Source: Chromatiaceae bacterium
GTDB lineage: Bacteria; Pseudomonadota; Gammaproteobacteria; Chromatiales; Chromatiaceae
Length of the DNA stretch: 64,000 nucleotides
Direction of reading: 5' to 3'
Assembly (NCBI GenBank): GCA_024235255.1
Contig: JACKMT010000001.1
Coordinates: forward strand, 930,001 to 994,000
Below are positions 18,375-26,278 of the stretch, piece by piece (position 1 is the stretch's first letter; each line of letters starts with the position of its first letter). The notes under the pieces were generated by a model. It was not told the DNA's origin, made no database searches, and saw nothing but the letters and a program-made list of their open reading frames with translations. Made by a program: the position numbers and the translations under genes.

Positions 18375-19389
18375 CTCTCGCCTCCCCGTGCGTCAGCACC
18401 GCCGGGCGCCACCTCCAAACGGCCGGCAATGCCGACAGCACACTCAACAACAGCGCCAGTGCCAGCGGCCAAACATAGATCTCGTCGGCGGGACGGAAGA
18501 TGAGTTTGTCCTCCGAGGCCGGTTCGATCGCGTCGAGCGTCTCGTAGACCTGAGCCAACTCCGCGGTGTCGCGGGCCCGGAAGTAGCGCCCGTTGGTCTT
18601 CTCCGCAATGTTGCGCAGCACCCCCTCGTCCAGGTCGCCACCCGGCAGGCGCCGGACCCCGAACGGTGTCTGCAGCAGCCTACTCTCCCCACCGATGCCG
18701 ATGGTGTAGATGCGAACCCGCTCCTGCGCGGCCAGATCGGCGGCCTTCAGCGGATCGACCGCGCCGGCGGTGTTGGCGCCGTCGGTCAACAACAGCAACA
18801 CCCGGTTCTGCTCAGGCTGGTCGCGCAGACGTTTCACTGCGAGGCCGATCGCATCGCCGATCGCGGTCTCCTTTCCGGCCAGTCCGACCTGTGCCTCGCC
18901 CAACAGTGTCGCCACGGTCTGCCGGTCGAGCGTCAACGGCGCCTGCAGGTAAGCCTCACGACCGAACAGAATCAGACCGACCCGGTCACCGCTGCGGCGC
19001 CGCAGAAAATCGCTGGCAAGCGCCTTGACCGCAGTCACGCGGGCGACCTGCCGATCCTGCAGGCGCATGTCCTCGTTGATCATCGAACCGGAGATATCGA
19101 CAGCCAGCATCAGGCTGCGCCCCGTGACCGGCAGTTGCAGCGCATCCCCGAGCAGCTGCGGACGCGCCGCCGCAACCACCAATGCGGTCCACGCGATCAG
19201 CGCAAGCACACGGCGCCAACGTGCCGGGCGCGCTGCGCCGTACAACAGACCCGAAGCACCGAGCAATGGCAGGAATGGCACCCGCAGCGCGGCGGCCGGT
19301 TCTGCTGCGACACGCGGCAACAGTTGCAGGCTGAGCAGCGGCAGCGGCAGCGCAAGCAACAGCCAGGGCCAGGCAAACTGGAAACTCAT
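18367..19389 (-). CDS. batA: BatA-like von Willebrand factor A domain protein
   Basis: A 340-residue membrane protein with N-terminal helices (about residues 5-22 and 55-75), a VWA domain with a complete MIDAS motif DISGSM and the TDGANTAG loop, and a C-terminal helix near residue 315. ATG at 19389 has GGAGGAGG upstream and is preferred to a GTG six bases earlier. The gene overlaps both neighbours (DUF4381 upstream by 4 bp, batB/C downstream by 8 bp). VWA proteins of this type partner with MoxR ATPases. Confidence 0.92.
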   Translation of the reverse strand: MSFQFAWPWLLLALPLPLLSLQLLPRVAAEPAAALRVPFLPLLGASGLLYGAARPARWRRVLALIAWTALVVAAARPQLLGDALQLPVTGRSLMLAVDISGSMINEDMRLQDRQVARVTAVKALASDFLRRRSGDRVGLILFGREAYLQAPLTLDRQTVATLLGEAQVGLAGKETAIGDAIGLAVKRLRDQPEQNRVLLLLTDGANTAGAVDPLKAADLAAQERVRIYTIGIGGESRLLQTPFGVRRLPGGDLDEGVLRNIAEKTNGRYFRARDTAELAQVYETLDAIEPASEDKLIFRPADEIYVWPLALALLLSVLSALPAVWRWRPAVLTHGEARDG

Positions 19390-19877
19390 CGCCACCTCCT
19401 CCCATTGTGCTTTACCCAGCGCCGCACCGTGTGCATCAGGCCGGCAACGTCGAACGACTCCAGGGTCGCGTGGTAAGCACCCTCTGCCAACACCCGCCCC
19501 GGTCCGGTGGTGAATGCACCGTTACCGCCGGTACGATCGAGAAACGACAGCCACTGCGCGCCGTTCAACGCGGCGACCTCCGCACGCGGATGACGGCTGA
19601 GGGCGATACGCTTCAGCAGCGCGGACAATTTAGCCACCGGTTGCGGTGCGGGTCCCGCTGTCAGGTCACGCTCGATGGCGTCGAGCGCAGCCTGCAGAGC
19701 GCGCCAGCGCCGCCGGCGCTGCCAGGCGCGCCACGACCACCAGACGATCAACAGCAGAGAGAACAGCAACAGCGCCGCGACTACCCACCAACCCGGTGCC
19801 GGCGGCCACCAAGGCGGTGCCGGCGGCAGATGGATGTCGCGCAACTGCAGTGCCTGTTGCACACTCCCGGCCGCCAT
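19386..19877 (-). CDS. DUF4381 membrane protein of the Bat/MoxR operon
   Basis: A 163-residue protein with a proline-rich start (LPPAPPWWPPAPGWW), one membrane helix (about residues 32-50) and a basic RAWQRRRRWR segment. The cytoplasmic helical domain contains LSALLKRIALSRHPRAEVAALNGAQWLSFLD, the recognisable DUF4381 core. It sits between DUF58 and batA in the usual order, with overlapping stop and start codons on both sides. Its role in the complex is unknown. Confidence 0.88.
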   Translation of the reverse strand: MAAGSVQQALQLRDIHLPPAPPWWPPAPGWWVVAALLLFSLLLIVWWSWRAWQRRRRWRALQAALDAIERDLTAGPAPQPVAKLSALLKRIALSRHPRAEVAALNGAQWLSFLDRTGGNGAFTTGPGRVLAEGAYHATLESFDVAGLMHTVRRWVKHNGRRWR

Positions 19878-20878
19878 CACACCGCTCTCCTGTATTGCCC
19901 CGGCGCTGTGTTGAGCTGCGACGTGATCGCCTGGCCCACGGTATCCTCCGTGGTCAGCTGCAGCAGCGCGATGCCACAGCGTTGCAGGCGCTGTTGGACC
20001 GCCGCATGGTGGGCGGCAAGCGCCTCCTGGTAGCGCGCACGGTCGCGCGGCGTCACTGTCTCGATGTCGTGGCGCGCACGGCCGTCGGTGACGCCGTAGC
20101 GGCCGCTGGGTGGTGCATGCAGCTCCAGTGCGTCCAGCACCCGCAGAGCAATCACCTCGCTGTGCCGGCGCAGGTAGAGGAGGTGCGGCATGCTGAGCTC
20201 ATCGAGTCCGTAGAAATCACTGATCAGGATCACCAGGCTGCCGGGCCGCACCAACCGGCGCAGCCGCAGCAGCGCGCGGTTGAACCCCTCGGGATCCGGC
20301 GCCAGTTGCAGTGCGCTGCGCGCATCGGTGTGTGTCACCAGCTCACGGATCACACTCAGGATACCGCTGCGACCGCTCCGCGGTGGCACCTCATGGTGGT
20401 CATGATCGAACAACAGCGCACCGATTCGATCGCCCTGCGTCACCGCGGCCCAACCGAACAGCGCCGCTGCGCGCGCTGCCTGCACCGCCTTCAATGCACC
20501 GCGACTGGCGAAGAACATGCCGGGATTGAGATCGATGGCAGCCACCACGGGCCGCTCCCGCTCCTCGCGGAACAGCTTGATGTGCGGCTCAACGGCACGC
20601 GCGGTGACCCGCCAGTCCATCACCCGGATATCGTCGCCGGACTGATAGGCACGCGACTCTGCGTAGTCCATGCCCCGCCCGCGCGTACGCGACAGGTGCC
20701 CGCCGGCACGCCGGGCACGCGCGGTCAACGACTGCAGCGGCTGCAGCGCACCTGCGCTCGCTGCCATGTCAATCAGGTCGCGTGCAGTGACTGCGAGCGC
20801 CGCATCAGGCGCCACGACGTCATCCCGCGCCCGGAATGGCGGGAAGGATTGCAGCGATGCATGCTGGAACCTGTTCAT
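19877..20878 (-). CDS. DUF58 domain protein of the Bat/MoxR operon
   Basis: A 333-residue protein with the DUF58 signature GRGMDYAESRAYQSGDDIRVMDWRVTAR. A VWA-like fold follows (AAIDLNPGMFF and LVILISDFYG). DUF58 proteins are regularly encoded between MoxR ATPases and VWA proteins and are presumed part of the same chaperone-like module. No membrane segment is evident. The ATG at 20878 lies just past the moxR stop; an upstream TTG would overlap it. Confidence 0.9.
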   Translation of the reverse strand: MNRFQHASLQSFPPFRARDDVVAPDAALAVTARDLIDMAASAGALQPLQSLTARARRAGGHLSRTRGRGMDYAESRAYQSGDDIRVMDWRVTARAVEPHIKLFREERERPVVAAIDLNPGMFFASRGALKAVQAARAAALFGWAAVTQGDRIGALLFDHDHHEVPPRSGRSGILSVIRELVTHTDARSALQLAPDPEGFNRALLRLRRLVRPGSLVILISDFYGLDELSMPHLLYLRRHSEVIALRVLDALELHAPPSGRYGVTDGRARHDIETVTPRDRARYQEALAAHHAAVQQRLQRCGIALLQLTTEDTVGQAITSQLNTAPGQYRRAV

Positions 20879-20880
20879 CC

Positions 20881-21882
20881 TCAAACCACCGGCACCTGGG
20901 TCAGCAGTGTCGCAATGATCCGGTCGGAGGTAATGCCCTCGGCCTCGGCCTCGTATGACACCAGTACACGATGTCGCAACACATCCGCGGCGACCGCCTG
21001 CACGTCGGCCGGCGACACATAGTCATTGCCGCGCAACCAGGCATGGGCACGCGCGCAGCGCTCCAACGCGATGGTCGCGCGCGGACTGGCGCCGAAAGTC
21101 ACCCAACGCTCCAGCCCGGCTTGGTAAGCACCCGGGGCACGCGTCGCCAGCACCAGCTGCACCAGATACTCCTCGACCGCCGGCGCCAGGTGCACCCGGC
21201 GAATCTCGGCGCGTGCCGCAAACAGCTGCGCACGCGTGACGACAACCGCCGGCGGCAGACCGACGCCTGCTTCGCTGCGGCGTGCCAGTTCCAGGATCGC
21301 ACGCTCGGTGTGCGCCGCCGGATAACCGATGCGTACATACATCAGGAAACGATCGAGCTGCGCCTCGGGCAGCGGATAGGTACCCTCCTGCTCGATTGGA
21401 TTCTGTGTCGCCATAACCAGGAACGGGTCGGCCAACGGGTAGGTCCTGCTGCCGACCGTGATCTGGCGCTCGCCCATCGCTTCGAGCAAAGCCGATTGCA
21501 CCTTGGCCGGTGCGCGGTTGATCTCATCGGCGAGGATCAGGTTGTGGAACAAAGGACCGCGTTGGAAATGGAACTCGCCGGTCTGCGGCCGAAACACCTC
21601 GGTGCCGGTCAGGTCACCGGGCAGCAGATCCGGGGTGAACTGCAGACGCTGAAAGTCTGCCTCAAGCCCGGCTGCGAGTTCCTTGATCGCGCTGGTCTTG
21701 GCCAAACCCGGCGCGCCTTCGACCAACAGGTGTCCGTCGGCAAGCAGTGCAATCAGCAGGCGATCGATCAGTTCAGTCTGGCCGAGAATCCGCGTCTGCA
21801 GGTGTGCCTGCAAGGCGCGGACGGCATTGCTGTCGAGGCTGGGGCTGTCCGCTATTGTCTTGAGCATGGCTGTTTCGTTCAT
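20881..21882 (-). CDS. MoxR-family AAA+ ATPase
   Basis: A 333-residue AAA+ protein with Walker A GAPGLAKTS near residue 59, Walker B LILADEINRAP, sensor 1 ATQNP and the GTYPLPEAQLDRF segment typical of MoxR. MoxR ATPases act with VWA proteins as metal-insertion or assembly chaperones. It is the first gene of the minus-strand Bat operon. ATG at 21882 is chosen, with AGGAAT upstream; a GTG lies directly before it. About 190 bp upstream separate it from the yfdX stop. Confidence 0.94.
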   Translation of the reverse strand: MNETAMLKTIADSPSLDSNAVRALQAHLQTRILGQTELIDRLLIALLADGHLLVEGAPGLAKTSAIKELAAGLEADFQRLQFTPDLLPGDLTGTEVFRPQTGEFHFQRGPLFHNLILADEINRAPAKVQSALLEAMGERQITVGSRTYPLADPFLVMATQNPIEQEGTYPLPEAQLDRFLMYVRIGYPAAHTERAILELARRSEAGVGLPPAVVVTRAQLFAARAEIRRVHLAPAVEEYLVQLVLATRAPGAYQAGLERWVTFGASPRATIALERCARAHAWLRGNDYVSPADVQAVAADVLRHRVLVSYEAEAEGITSDRIIATLLTQVPVV

Positions 21883-22075
21883 CACGGTATTCCTGTGTCA
21901 CTGGAGTAGCATCTGCCGGGACCTTACGCCCAAGCAACTTACCGGCAGATGGAGGAATGATTAAAGATCGTTAATCCGGTGTTGTGCCGTCCTTCGCCGC
22001 CGCAGCAGAGCCGGCACCCTGTCCCGGCTCCGCCCGGCATGCCGGCAAATACGACTGGATGCCGGCGCCGATCCC

Positions 22076-22747
22076 TCATGAGCCTGCCTTGGTCTTGGGT
22101 ATGGCATCCACCGCGAATGTCTCGATCACCACCGCGTCCTCGAGCGCTTTGAGCGCGAGGTTCGCTTCGTAGTATTTGCCGTCACCGATCAAGCGGACAG
22201 CTTCGTCAATATGCGACTTGGCAGATTTCAGCGGAACCAGCTCCGTGCTCAACGCGACATCGATCGCACCGAGCTTCAACACCTCGACGGCCTTCTTGGT
22301 CTCACCCTTGTGCAGGTGTTCATTCGCTTTGGCGATATGTTTCATCTTGGTTTCGTCGGGCACAAAACCCTCGACGATGCCTAGGCTCGCATGCATCGGC
22401 ACGTACTCCTCGCCTTCCTGCACCGGCTTTTTGATATCGAGTGCGTATTTATCGACATCCTTCAACGCGGCCACCACCCGCGTGGCGGCGGCATCGGTAT
22501 AGACCTGCGCCTTGTCGGGGATCCCGTTGAAGATGGCAAGGCGGGCGCCGCGCACGTTCTGCATGGTCAATGTGGCATCTTCCGAGACTTTGATCAGATC
22601 CTGGTCGGCCACTTTCTGCTCGTCACTCTGCTGCGTGGTCTGCGCCTCCTGTTTGTCGGTGGCAAATGCCTGTGACATCGAGGCCCCGATCATGCCTGCG
22701 GAAATGGCTGCAACGACCGCTGCTGCGAGTATCGTCTTCTTTCTCAT
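22076..22747 (-). CDS. YfdX-family exported protein
   Basis: A 223-residue protein with a clear signal peptide (MRKKTILAAAVVAAI, cleavage near AFATDKQ). The mature part has the YfdX repeat-like helices, such as LIKVSEDATLTMQNVRGARLAIFNG and VEVLKLGAIDVALSTELVPL. YfdX proteins are periplasmic and associated with acid or stress responses in enterobacteria; their molecular role is unclear. AAGGAG precedes the ATG at 22747. It lies just downstream of the SulP gene on the same strand, 220 bp apart. Confidence 0.88.
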   Translation of the reverse strand: MRKKTILAAAVVAAISAGMIGASMSQAFATDKQEAQTTQQSDEQKVADQDLIKVSEDATLTMQNVRGARLAIFNGIPDKAQVYTDAAATRVVAALKDVDKYALDIKKPVQEGEEYVPMHASLGIVEGFVPDETKMKHIAKANEHLHKGETKKAVEVLKLGAIDVALSTELVPLKSAKSHIDEAVRLIGDGKYYEANLALKALEDAVVIETFAVDAIPKTKAGS

Positions 22748-22968
22748 CACAAACTCCTTGTCAGTCATAGAATGGCAGTTGCTTACTGCCGAAACACGGT
22801 AGGATTCACCGTGACACCTATGATGCGTGACGGCGCATTAACAGCGGGTGGAGCGAAGATTAATCTTCTTTCATGTGAGCGCGCGGCGGTGGCTGGCACC
22901 ACTATCGCGCTGCGCCGCGCCAATAGGAGAGAAAAGGTTGATTCCCGGACAGCTCGGTTTACCGGGCA

Positions 22969-24672
22969 CTACGAAACTGTTGCGTCCACTTTTTTACGAT
23001 AGGCGTGCAGCACATCCTCCAGCGTATCGTAGTAGGCGTGTTTGCCGAAAACCTTGCGCAGTGCATGACGCCGCTCCTCCTTGACGTCCTCCAGCATCTG
23101 GGCAACCACCAGGTGTACGCCTTGCTGCTGCAGCAACCCGTGCAGCGCGCGCAGGGTCTTCCCGGCGGAGTAGTCGATATCGTCCACTGCGGAGGCGTCG
23201 ATGCACAACCAGCGCAATGGTGGCCGAGCGTGGTTGACGAGGTGCGTGATCTCCTCGGAAAGCTGCTGGGTGTTGGCGTAGTACATGCTGTGGGTGAAGC
23301 GGTAGATAAGCAGCCCGGGCAGCGCCTGCTCACGGGTCGCCACCGGCTTGGCGTGCAGCACGCCCGAATGACCCGGCACCAGCAGCATGTTCTTTGGGTG
23401 ATAGCCGCGCCGGGTGTGGTCGATCAGCGACAGCACCATGGCGAGCACTATGCCCTGTTCCACGCCGACGAAGACCACCATCAGCGCAGTGATCAGGGCC
23501 ACCCAGAACTCAGACCGGCGCTGGACGAAGATACTATGCATGCCCTTGAAATCGATCAGGTCGATGCCGATCAGAAACACCACTGCCGACAGCACCGCCT
23601 CGGGCATATAGGCCAGCGGTCCGGTCAGGAACAGCAGCACCAGCAGCACAATCAGCGCGGTGAAGAGCAGCGACAGCTGGGAACGTCCGCCGGCGCTGTC
23701 GACCATCTGGGTCTTGGTCGGACTACCGTTTACCACGAAGGCACCGGAGAGGCCGGCGCCGATGTTGGCCAGCCCCAGACCGATGAGGTCGGTGTTCTCG
23801 CTGAATGCCTCGTTATAGCGTGCCGCATAGGCGCGGGAGGTCGCTGCACTCTGCGCCAGGATGACGACGAACATGGCAAAGGCGGTGGGCGCCAGTTTGC
23901 CGACGAGTTCCCAGCTCCAGTGAACATCCGGCAGTCCGATGTGCGGTAACCCCCCGGGGACGCTCCCAAGCACGGGCATATAGGCGCCGAGGTCGAACAC
24001 CCAGCTGACGACGACGGCGCCGATCACCGCGATCAGCGCACCGGGAATCTTTTTCGAGATCCGCTCCGAGCCGACGATGACGATCAGCACACTGACGGCA
24101 ATGGCCAAGGCGGGGAAATTGACCTGTTCGATCTGCTGCAGATCGTTCCAGATCTTCTCCAGGGTACCGTGGCCGCCGCCCTTCAGGCCGAGCATGCCGG
24201 AGATCTCTCCCAGCGCGACCTGTATGCCCACCCCGGTCAGGAATCCGATCAGCACCGTGCGCGACAGGAAATCGGCCAGAAAACCCAAACCGATGATGCG
24301 TGCCAGCAAGAGAAAACCCGCCGCCATCAAGGCGAGCACCGCGGCCAGCGCGACATATTCATTCGAGCCAGTGGATGCGAGTCCCACCAGACCGGCGGAG
24401 AGAATGGCCGCCGTCGCCGAATCGGCGCCGACCACAAGATGGCGCGAGGAACCGAAAATGGCGAACAGGACCATCGGAATGAGCATGGTATACAGCCCGG
24501 TGATCACCGGTGTGCCGGAAATCTTGGTATAACCCATCACCTCCGGAATCGCCAGCGCCGCCAGGGTGATGCCGGCAACCAGCTCCGCCGGCAGCCGGGC
24601 ACGGTCGATCGGCAATACACCTTGCAGGATGGGCAGGCGGAAGCCTTTTGGTTTGTGATTATCGCTGCGCAT
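22969..24672 (-). CDS. SulP-family anion transporter with STAS domain
   Basis: A 567-residue transporter. The N-terminal PAELVAGITLAALAIPEVMGYTKISG is the conserved first-helix motif of SulP proteins. About ten to twelve helices follow, and the C-terminal STAS domain (about residues 450-560) contains RWLCIDASAVDDIDYSAG. SulP members move sulfate, bicarbonate or other anions; the substrate cannot be fixed. The ATG at 24672 (MRSDNHK) with a GAGGAAT upstream is preferred over a 37-residue extension that looks non-coding. Confidence 0.92.
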   Translation of the reverse strand: MRSDNHKPKGFRLPILQGVLPIDRARLPAELVAGITLAALAIPEVMGYTKISGTPVITGLYTMLIPMVLFAIFGSSRHLVVGADSATAAILSAGLVGLASTGSNEYVALAAVLALMAAGFLLLARIIGLGFLADFLSRTVLIGFLTGVGIQVALGEISGMLGLKGGGHGTLEKIWNDLQQIEQVNFPALAIAVSVLIVIVGSERISKKIPGALIAVIGAVVVSWVFDLGAYMPVLGSVPGGLPHIGLPDVHWSWELVGKLAPTAFAMFVVILAQSAATSRAYAARYNEAFSENTDLIGLGLANIGAGLSGAFVVNGSPTKTQMVDSAGGRSQLSLLFTALIVLLVLLFLTGPLAYMPEAVLSAVVFLIGIDLIDFKGMHSIFVQRRSEFWVALITALMVVFVGVEQGIVLAMVLSLIDHTRRGYHPKNMLLVPGHSGVLHAKPVATREQALPGLLIYRFTHSMYYANTQQLSEEITHLVNHARPPLRWLCIDASAVDDIDYSAGKTLRALHGLLQQQGVHLVVAQMLEDVKEERRHALRKVFGKHAYYDTLEDVLHAYRKKVDATVS

Positions 24673-25272
24673 TGGATATTCCTCATCTGAATGGGTGCAC
24701 TGAAGCCCGCAAGCCCGCGCGCCACTGTACTGGCCATCTGGCACAGCCGGGTGCAAATCACTACAAGTTTCCAGGCCCCGCAACGGTGCCGGTGCCTGTT
24801 AGCTTGTCCAATCTGCCTGCCAATGGTGTCACTGGTACTCCTTCAGGGTGAGAACTGCGGATACAGTGAGCTTGGCGCAGGTTGTGCTGGGGTATCGCTG
24901 CCTCCTCCGACCAAATGGAAGATGATTGGTAATCGTGCATTACCGGCAGGTGGATAGTGCATTAACAATGTTTAACGCGGCAACCTGGCCTGTCTATCGC
25001 ATCAGGTGAGTTTAACGATCGCTCCAATTTGGTTCCAATTGGATAGGCAGGTAGCATGGGTCAATTCCGAACCGCTGCTTGCGCCGGAATTGGATCGCTA
25101 CCCGACGCAAATCAACAACCGGCATTCATTCGAGGTCTGTCGCGTATTTGTCAACAATCGAAAACGCAGGCGGTTCATCCTATACTGCGGTTCAATCGCT
25201 GTTTGCGGGGGGTCAAGTGACCCAACTAGGCGGTGCTACAGCAGGTGACATTTTCATTACGGAGGATGCAGC
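24673..25272. promoter_or_regulatory. 600-bp divergent intergenic region
   Basis: No convincing gene lies between the SulP gene and the dienelactone-hydrolase gene. The region holds a perfect palindrome, GGGTCA-AG-TGACCC, at 25210-25223, about 50 bp before the hydrolase start. There is also a pair of CCAATT-containing inverted sequences around 25023-25042. These are candidate regulator sites without an assigned protein. Confidence 0.3.
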
Positions 25273-26154
25273 GTGAAAGAGATCGATATCGATAAGAGAA
25301 TCTATGACCTGTACGACGAGTATTGCCACGGCTTTCTAAGCAGACGCGATTTCCTCGGCCGCGCCAGTGCCATCACTGTCGCCGGCGTGTCCGGCCTGGT
25401 AATGGCCCAGGCACTGTTGCCGCGTTATGCCGAGGCACAGACCATCTCGTTTACCGATGCCCGCATCAAGGCAAACTATGTCGAGTACCCGTCGCCGGGC
25501 GGTACCTCCGGCAAGATGCGCGGTTATCTGGTGCGGCCGACTGCAGAGGGGCCTTTTCCTGCGGTGCTCGTGATTCACGAAAACCGCGGTTTGAACCCCT
25601 ATATCGAAGACGTTGCCCGCCGGTTTGCAGCGGAAGGGTTTCTTGCGCTGGCACCGGACGGGTTGTACCCGGTTGGCGGTTATCCAGGCAACGACGACGA
25701 CGGCCGCGAGCTGCAAAAGAGCCTGAATCAGACGCAGCTGAAAACGGACATGCTGAACAGTGCGAAGTTCTTGGGGTCACACCCGCTCAGCAGCGGCAAA
25801 CTCGGCTCGATCGGTTTTTGTTGGGGCGGCGGGACGACAAATTATCTCGCCGTTGAGATGGGCGCTGAGCTTGCTGCCGCCATCCCCTTCTACGGTGCCG
25901 CCCCTGCGAGCGAGGAGGTGGCGCGCATTCAGGCGCCCTTATTGATCCAGTCGGCCGAGGACGATCCCAGAATCAATGCAATGTGGCCCGAATTCGAAAC
26001 TGCGCTGAAGGCAAACGGAAAATCGTATGTGCGCTATCTCTATCCCGGCACCCGCCACGGTTTTCACAACAACTCGACACCAAGGTACGACGAAGCGGCG
26101 GCACAGCTGGCCTGGCAGCGCAGCGTGGAATTTTTTCGAGAAAAGCTGGTGTAG
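25273..26154 (+). CDS. Tat-exported dienelactone-hydrolase-family protein
   Basis: A 293-residue alpha/beta hydrolase. A twin-arginine signal, SRRDFLGRAS, lies near residue 23, followed by a hydrophobic stretch ending around PRYAEAQT. Catalytic features are the nucleophile elbow GFCWGGG with Cys, the downstream acidic residue in SAEDDPRINAMW, and the His in GTRHGFHNN. That is the Cys-Asp-His triad of dienelactone hydrolases. The start is GTG with GGAGG 7 bases before it. It precedes the Cache/MCE operon by 124 bp on the same strand; whether they share a function is unknown. Confidence 0.9.
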   Translation: MKEIDIDKRIYDLYDEYCHGFLSRRDFLGRASAITVAGVSGLVMAQALLPRYAEAQTISFTDARIKANYVEYPSPGGTSGKMRGYLVRPTAEGPFPAVLVIHENRGLNPYIEDVARRFAAEGFLALAPDGLYPVGGYPGNDDDGRELQKSLNQTQLKTDMLNSAKFLGSHPLSSGKLGSIGFCWGGGTTNYLAVEMGAELAAAIPFYGAAPASEEVARIQAPLLIQSAEDDPRINAMWPEFETALKANGKSYVRYLYPGTRHGFHNNSTPRYDEAAAQLAWQRSVEFFREKLV

Positions 26155-26278
26155 CCTGCGGCACTTTTTACATAGTGGTGCACAAGCCCGCGCCGCGCAC
26201 GAACCCGCCGCGCGGTTTCAAACCATCGACGGGAAGTGCAAAATCTGCAGGACATGAGACCAATGATGCAGGCAAACG

